A DNA stretch of 64,000 nucleotides. It comes from Aquimarina acroporae. Lineage in GTDB: Bacteria > Bacteroidota > Bacteroidia > Flavobacteriales > Flavobacteriaceae. Location: NCBI RefSeq assembly GCF_023195925.1, contig NZ_JALPRE010000018.1, forward strand, positions 1 to 64,000, written 5' to 3'. Positions 61,840 to 64,000 of the stretch are shown in pieces. Position 1 is the stretch's first letter. Each line of letters opens with the position of its first letter. A program made the position numbers and the translations under genes. The notes under the pieces are model-generated. The model was not told the DNA's origin. It worked only from the letters and a program-made list of their open reading frames with translations, and did no database searches.

Positions 61840-62298
61840 TTATCTAAAGTCCTTTTTGATTCTGTCTAGGGCTCTTTTATTGTCTCGATCTTTTATAGTC
61901 TCTCGCTTGTCATACATTTTTTTACCGCGAGCTAGAACGATATCTAATTTGGCAAGTCCACGATCGTTAATAAACAATCGCGTAGGTATAATGGTAAGCC
62001 CAGTGTTTTTTACCTCTTTTTCAAGTTTTCTGAGCTCTTTTTTATTCAGGAGTAACTTACGTTCACTTTTTGGATTGTGATTAAAATATGTCGCATGCGA
62101 ATATTCTTCAATATGCATGTTGATAACGAAAAGTTCATTGTTGTTGAATTCACAAAAGCTTTCGGCGATATTTGCTTTTCCTTCTCGAATTGCCTTAATT
62201 TCTGTTCCTGCTAGTTTTATTCCAGCAGTGTATTTGTCAAGGAATTCATATTCGAATTTTGCTTTTCGATTTAATATGTTGATTTTGTTTGGATTCAT
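61840..62298 (-). CDS. smpB: SsrA-binding protein SmpB
   Basis: A 152-residue tmRNA partner that rescues stalled ribosomes. The OB-barrel begins NRKAKFEYEFLDKYTAGIKLAG (about 10-31), with LFINDRGLAKLDIVLARGKK (about 107) and a basic tail ending KRALDRIKKDFR. The frame opens at 62361, but ATG 62298 (MNPNKINILNRKAKF) is the family start. The ssrA RNA gene itself was not seen in the window. Confidence 0.96.
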   Translation of the reverse strand: MNPNKINILNRKAKFEYEFLDKYTAGIKLAGTEIKAIREGKANIAESFCEFNNNELFVINMHIEEYSHATYFNHNPKSERKLLLNKKELRKLEKEVKNTGLTIIPTRLFINDRGLAKLDIVLARGKKMYDKRETIKDRDNKRALDRIKKDFR

Positions 62299-62378
62299 TG
62301 TGATAATAAAAGGCTTACAAAAGTACAAAGCTTTCTGTAAAGAAAGCTTCGAATCAAACATGATTATTTAAAAAGTCA

Positions 62379-62735
62379 TTAAGGTTCTTGAAACTGGATA
62401 GTTGCGATTTTTCCATCTGCACTTAGCTGAACTTCCATAAGCAAGCTAATTTTATCAAATTCTGCAGTATAGCTGTTAACTCCTTCTGCGGTTTCCACAA
62501 ATATTAGATTTTTTAAATTGCCAAACTGTGTATAACATCCATTTACAAAACGAGTAATCCCTTCTTTTGTCATAGCTTCTTGCATTTCAGTAGTATACAA
62601 GTTGAAAACAGCATCAACATTTTGAGCATTAAAGTTTTCTTGAAATATTTCCAGTGTTTTATTGTAAGTAGCCTCATCTTGGCAAAATGTAGTATGTGCA
62701 TAGAGGCAGATTAAAAGTAATAATATGTGTTTCAT
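62379..62735 (-). CDS. Small secreted DUF3887-like (NTF2-fold) protein
   Basis: A 118-residue protein with a signal peptide (about 1-18, HILLLLICLYAHTTFCQ) and a compact alpha-beta domain (FQENFNAQNVDAVFNLYTTEMQEAM, LLMEVQLSADGKIATIQFQ) resembling DUF3887 / NTF2-like folds. Function is unknown; in larger relatives this domain precedes a hydrolase. ATG 62735 is chosen over an upstream in-frame codon at 62765 because it gives the signal peptide. Confidence 0.7.
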   Translation of the reverse strand: MKHILLLLICLYAHTTFCQDEATYNKTLEIFQENFNAQNVDAVFNLYTTEMQEAMTKEGITRFVNGCYTQFGNLKNLIFVETAEGVNSYTAEFDKISLLMEVQLSADGKIATIQFQEP

Positions 62736-62961
62736 GTGGTTTGTTATTTTGGGATCTTTACACATGCAAAATAATTATCTTTTTTTAGAAATTGAAAAAA
62801 TAGATTTAAAAAAGAATGCTGGGCAGTCACATTTGCAATTTTTGTAACAACAAGAAAATCTTATAATTACGTCGTAAAAATATAACCACATGTTAGTTTA
62901 ACAAAAATGTTACAACTAATGCAGGTATAAAGTTTAATTTTAATCCCAAAAAGGAGAGGAT

Positions 62962-63714
62962 ATGAAAAGTTTTTTAGCCGCATGTGCATTTGTGATTGTT
63001 TATGCATTTTCTTTGACAGAGACTCAGTTTACTGCCCAAAACATTGTAGATAAGGCCATAGAAAATTCTGGTGGCGCTAGATATGACCAAGCAATTATTC
63101 ATTTTACGTTTAGAGGAAAGCAATATAGAAGTAAAAGGGATGAAGGTGTTTATCGATTGGAAAGATTTGTTGAAGGACCGCGTGGTGTTGTCCATGATGT
63201 GGTTAGTAATTCAGGTTTACAAAGAACAATAGAAAATTGCCCAATTATAGTGGCCGATTCTTTAACAACTAGAATTAGTGATGGAGTGAATTCGGTACAT
63301 TATTTTGCAGGATTGCCTTATGGGCTTAATGCTCCGGCTGTAAATAAAGAATTGGTAGGTGAATCTAAGATAAAAGGCACAAAATATTATAAGGTTAAAG
63401 TTACTTTTGATCAAGAGGGAGGCGGAACAGATTATGATGATGAATTTTTGTATTGGATTCATAAGGAAAACTTCACCATAGATTATTTGGCTTATAAATA
63501 TGCAGTAAATGGGGGCGGAATTAGATTTCGAGAAGCTTACAACCCAAGGGTAGTAAACGGAATACGTTTTGTAGATTATAATAATTACAAAACAGACGAT
63601 CTTAGTAAATCATTAACTGATCTTGATGTTTTATTTGAAAAGAAGCAACTTAAGTTGCTTTCTAAAATTGAGTTAGAGGATATATATGTATACGTAGAGA
63701 AAGAATGTTGCTAA
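62962..63714 (+). CDS. DUF6503-like secreted protein
   Basis: A 250-residue protein with a signal peptide (about 1-27) and a beta-rich, LolA/LppX-like fold (IHFTFRGKQYRSKRDEGVYRLER, KYYKVKVTFDQEGGGTDYDDEFLYWI, INGIRFVDYNNY). It matches the DUF6503 type as I remember it; members may bind lipids or hydrophobic ligands. An AAGGAGAGG tract a few bases before the ATG is an unusually good ribosome-binding site for this genome. Its stop codon overlaps that of the convergent histidine phosphatase gene. Confidence 0.75.
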   Translation: MKSFLAACAFVIVYAFSLTETQFTAQNIVDKAIENSGGARYDQAIIHFTFRGKQYRSKRDEGVYRLERFVEGPRGVVHDVVSNSGLQRTIENCPIIVADSLTTRISDGVNSVHYFAGLPYGLNAPAVNKELVGESKIKGTKYYKVKVTFDQEGGGTDYDDEFLYWIHKENFTIDYLAYKYAVNGGGIRFREAYNPRVVNGIRFVDYNNYKTDDLSKSLTDLDVLFEKKQLKLLSKIELEDIYVYVEKECC

Positions 63715-64000
63715 TTAATAGTAAGAAGAATATCTACTATGCCATCGTTTTCTATAGTAACGATAAACATTTTTCCATAAATCGATTCATCTATACCTTG
63801 GTATTTTTCTTCACCAAGAATTTTATTTACAAATGCTGGAGTGGTGTTGCTATGTCCAACTATTACTGAGGTTTTTCCTTTGGTAAGCTTTTGAAAATCT
63901 GAGTTGTATAAATTTCTAGGATCGTAAATAGTCAATTCAAGGTTTTTAGAATCAGCAATGGGTTTCGCTGTGTTTTTCGTTCGGGTATAATCTGTACTAA
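63711..64000 (-). CDS. Histidine phosphatase family protein (partial, 5' end off window)
   Basis: The last 96 codons of a phosphoglycerate-mutase-like phosphatase; the frame stays open to the window edge, where STDYTRTKNTAKPIAD (the usual block after the first catalytic segment) is encoded. The second catalytic His is in SVIVGHSNTTPAFVNKIL. The N-terminal RHG motif lies outside. It removes phosphate from small molecules or proteins; substrate is unknown. Confidence 0.85.
   Translation of the reverse strand, partial: STDYTRTKNTAKPIADSKNLELTIYDPRNLYNSDFQKLTKGKTSVIVGHSNTTPAFVNKILGEEKYQGIDESIYGKMFIVTIENDGIVDILLTIN

Noticed and set aside
1..64000. Search for CRISPR arrays, prophage, transposases, toxin-antitoxin or restriction genes
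   Set aside because: No evenly spaced repeats and no such protein families among the frames; the window reads as core chromosome.

Overview
The window looks like core chromosome of a marine-type member of the Flavobacteriaceae (Bacteroidota), possibly Aquimarina or a close relative; the genus is a guess. The DNA is roughly two thirds A+T by eye. Gene families are typical of the group: DUF4249 lipoprotein next to a carboxypeptidase-regulatory-domain TonB receptor, DUF4835, DUF6095, DUF6913, DUF6503-like and DUF4369/TlpA proteins, monomeric isocitrate dehydrogenase, and a GAPDH with an N-terminal extension. Several promoters fit the Bacteroidota pattern TTG-N18-21-TAnnTTTG, and ribosome-binding purine tracts are mostly absent. 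I saw no rRNA or tRNA genes, insertion sequences, prophage or CRISPR array.

Layout. 1-6.7 kb: an iron-type alcohol dehydrogenase, a second replicative-type DNA polymerase (DnaE2-like) behind a Y-family polymerase (an inducible-mutagenesis-like cassette), and a secreted coiled-coil protein. 7-8.9 kb: a DinB-fold protein, a small double-glycine leader peptide, DUF6095 and murQ. 9-13.5 kb: DUF4249 lipoprotein plus TonB receptor, a 54-codon candidate gene and a small outer-membrane protein. 13.7-22.1 kb (all minus): icd, rplS, trmD with a membrane coiled-coil partner, gap, and a DegP-type protease, mostly separated by strong hairpin terminators. 22.3-25.6 kb (plus): dapF, an acetyltransferase, mltG, and a lysozyme-fold protein, a cell-wall group. 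25.6-28.4 kb (minus): tetrapyrrole-methylase-type methyltransferase, low-molecular-weight phosphatase and dnaA. 28.6-32.6 kb: a thioesterase, then a tight minus operon (LEA-type lipoprotein, ribD, HAD phosphatase, EamA transporter, YigZ). 32.7-41.5 kb (plus): acetyltransferase, prmC, LOG protein, ligA, three consecutive YhhN-like membrane proteins, DUF6913, dapA and a KirBac-type potassium channel. 41.7-46.7 kb: bamD, rpoZ, coaBC, DUF4835, recN. 46.8-52.6 kb: fabI, glycosyltransferase, YbbR, coaE and a histidine kinase/OmpR-type regulator pair. 52.7-61 kb (minus): miaA, a voltage-gated-type channel with a zinc ribbon, an exonuclease/GIY-YIG fusion, YggS, DUF1015, a TlpA-type lipoprotein, a 3-hydroxyacyl-CoA dehydrogenase and a Gfo/Idh/MocA oxidoreductase. 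61.2 kb to the end: pcm, smpB, a small secreted protein, a DUF6503-like protein, and the C-terminal part of a histidine phosphatase cut by the window edge.

The genes are mainly housekeeping: DNA replication and repair (dnaA, ligA, recN, dinB/dnaE2-like), lysine and cell-wall precursors (dapA, dapF, mltG, murQ), coenzyme A (coaBC, coaE), and translation (rplS, trmD, miaA, prmC, smpB). I did not find an obviously new multi-gene system. The more original signals are small: paired 13-base near-palindromes over the dinB promoter, a GC-rich folded element between dinB and dnaE, an orphan double-glycine peptide, three phased GTTAA repeats before the two-component pair, and a triplet of diverged YhhN paralogues.
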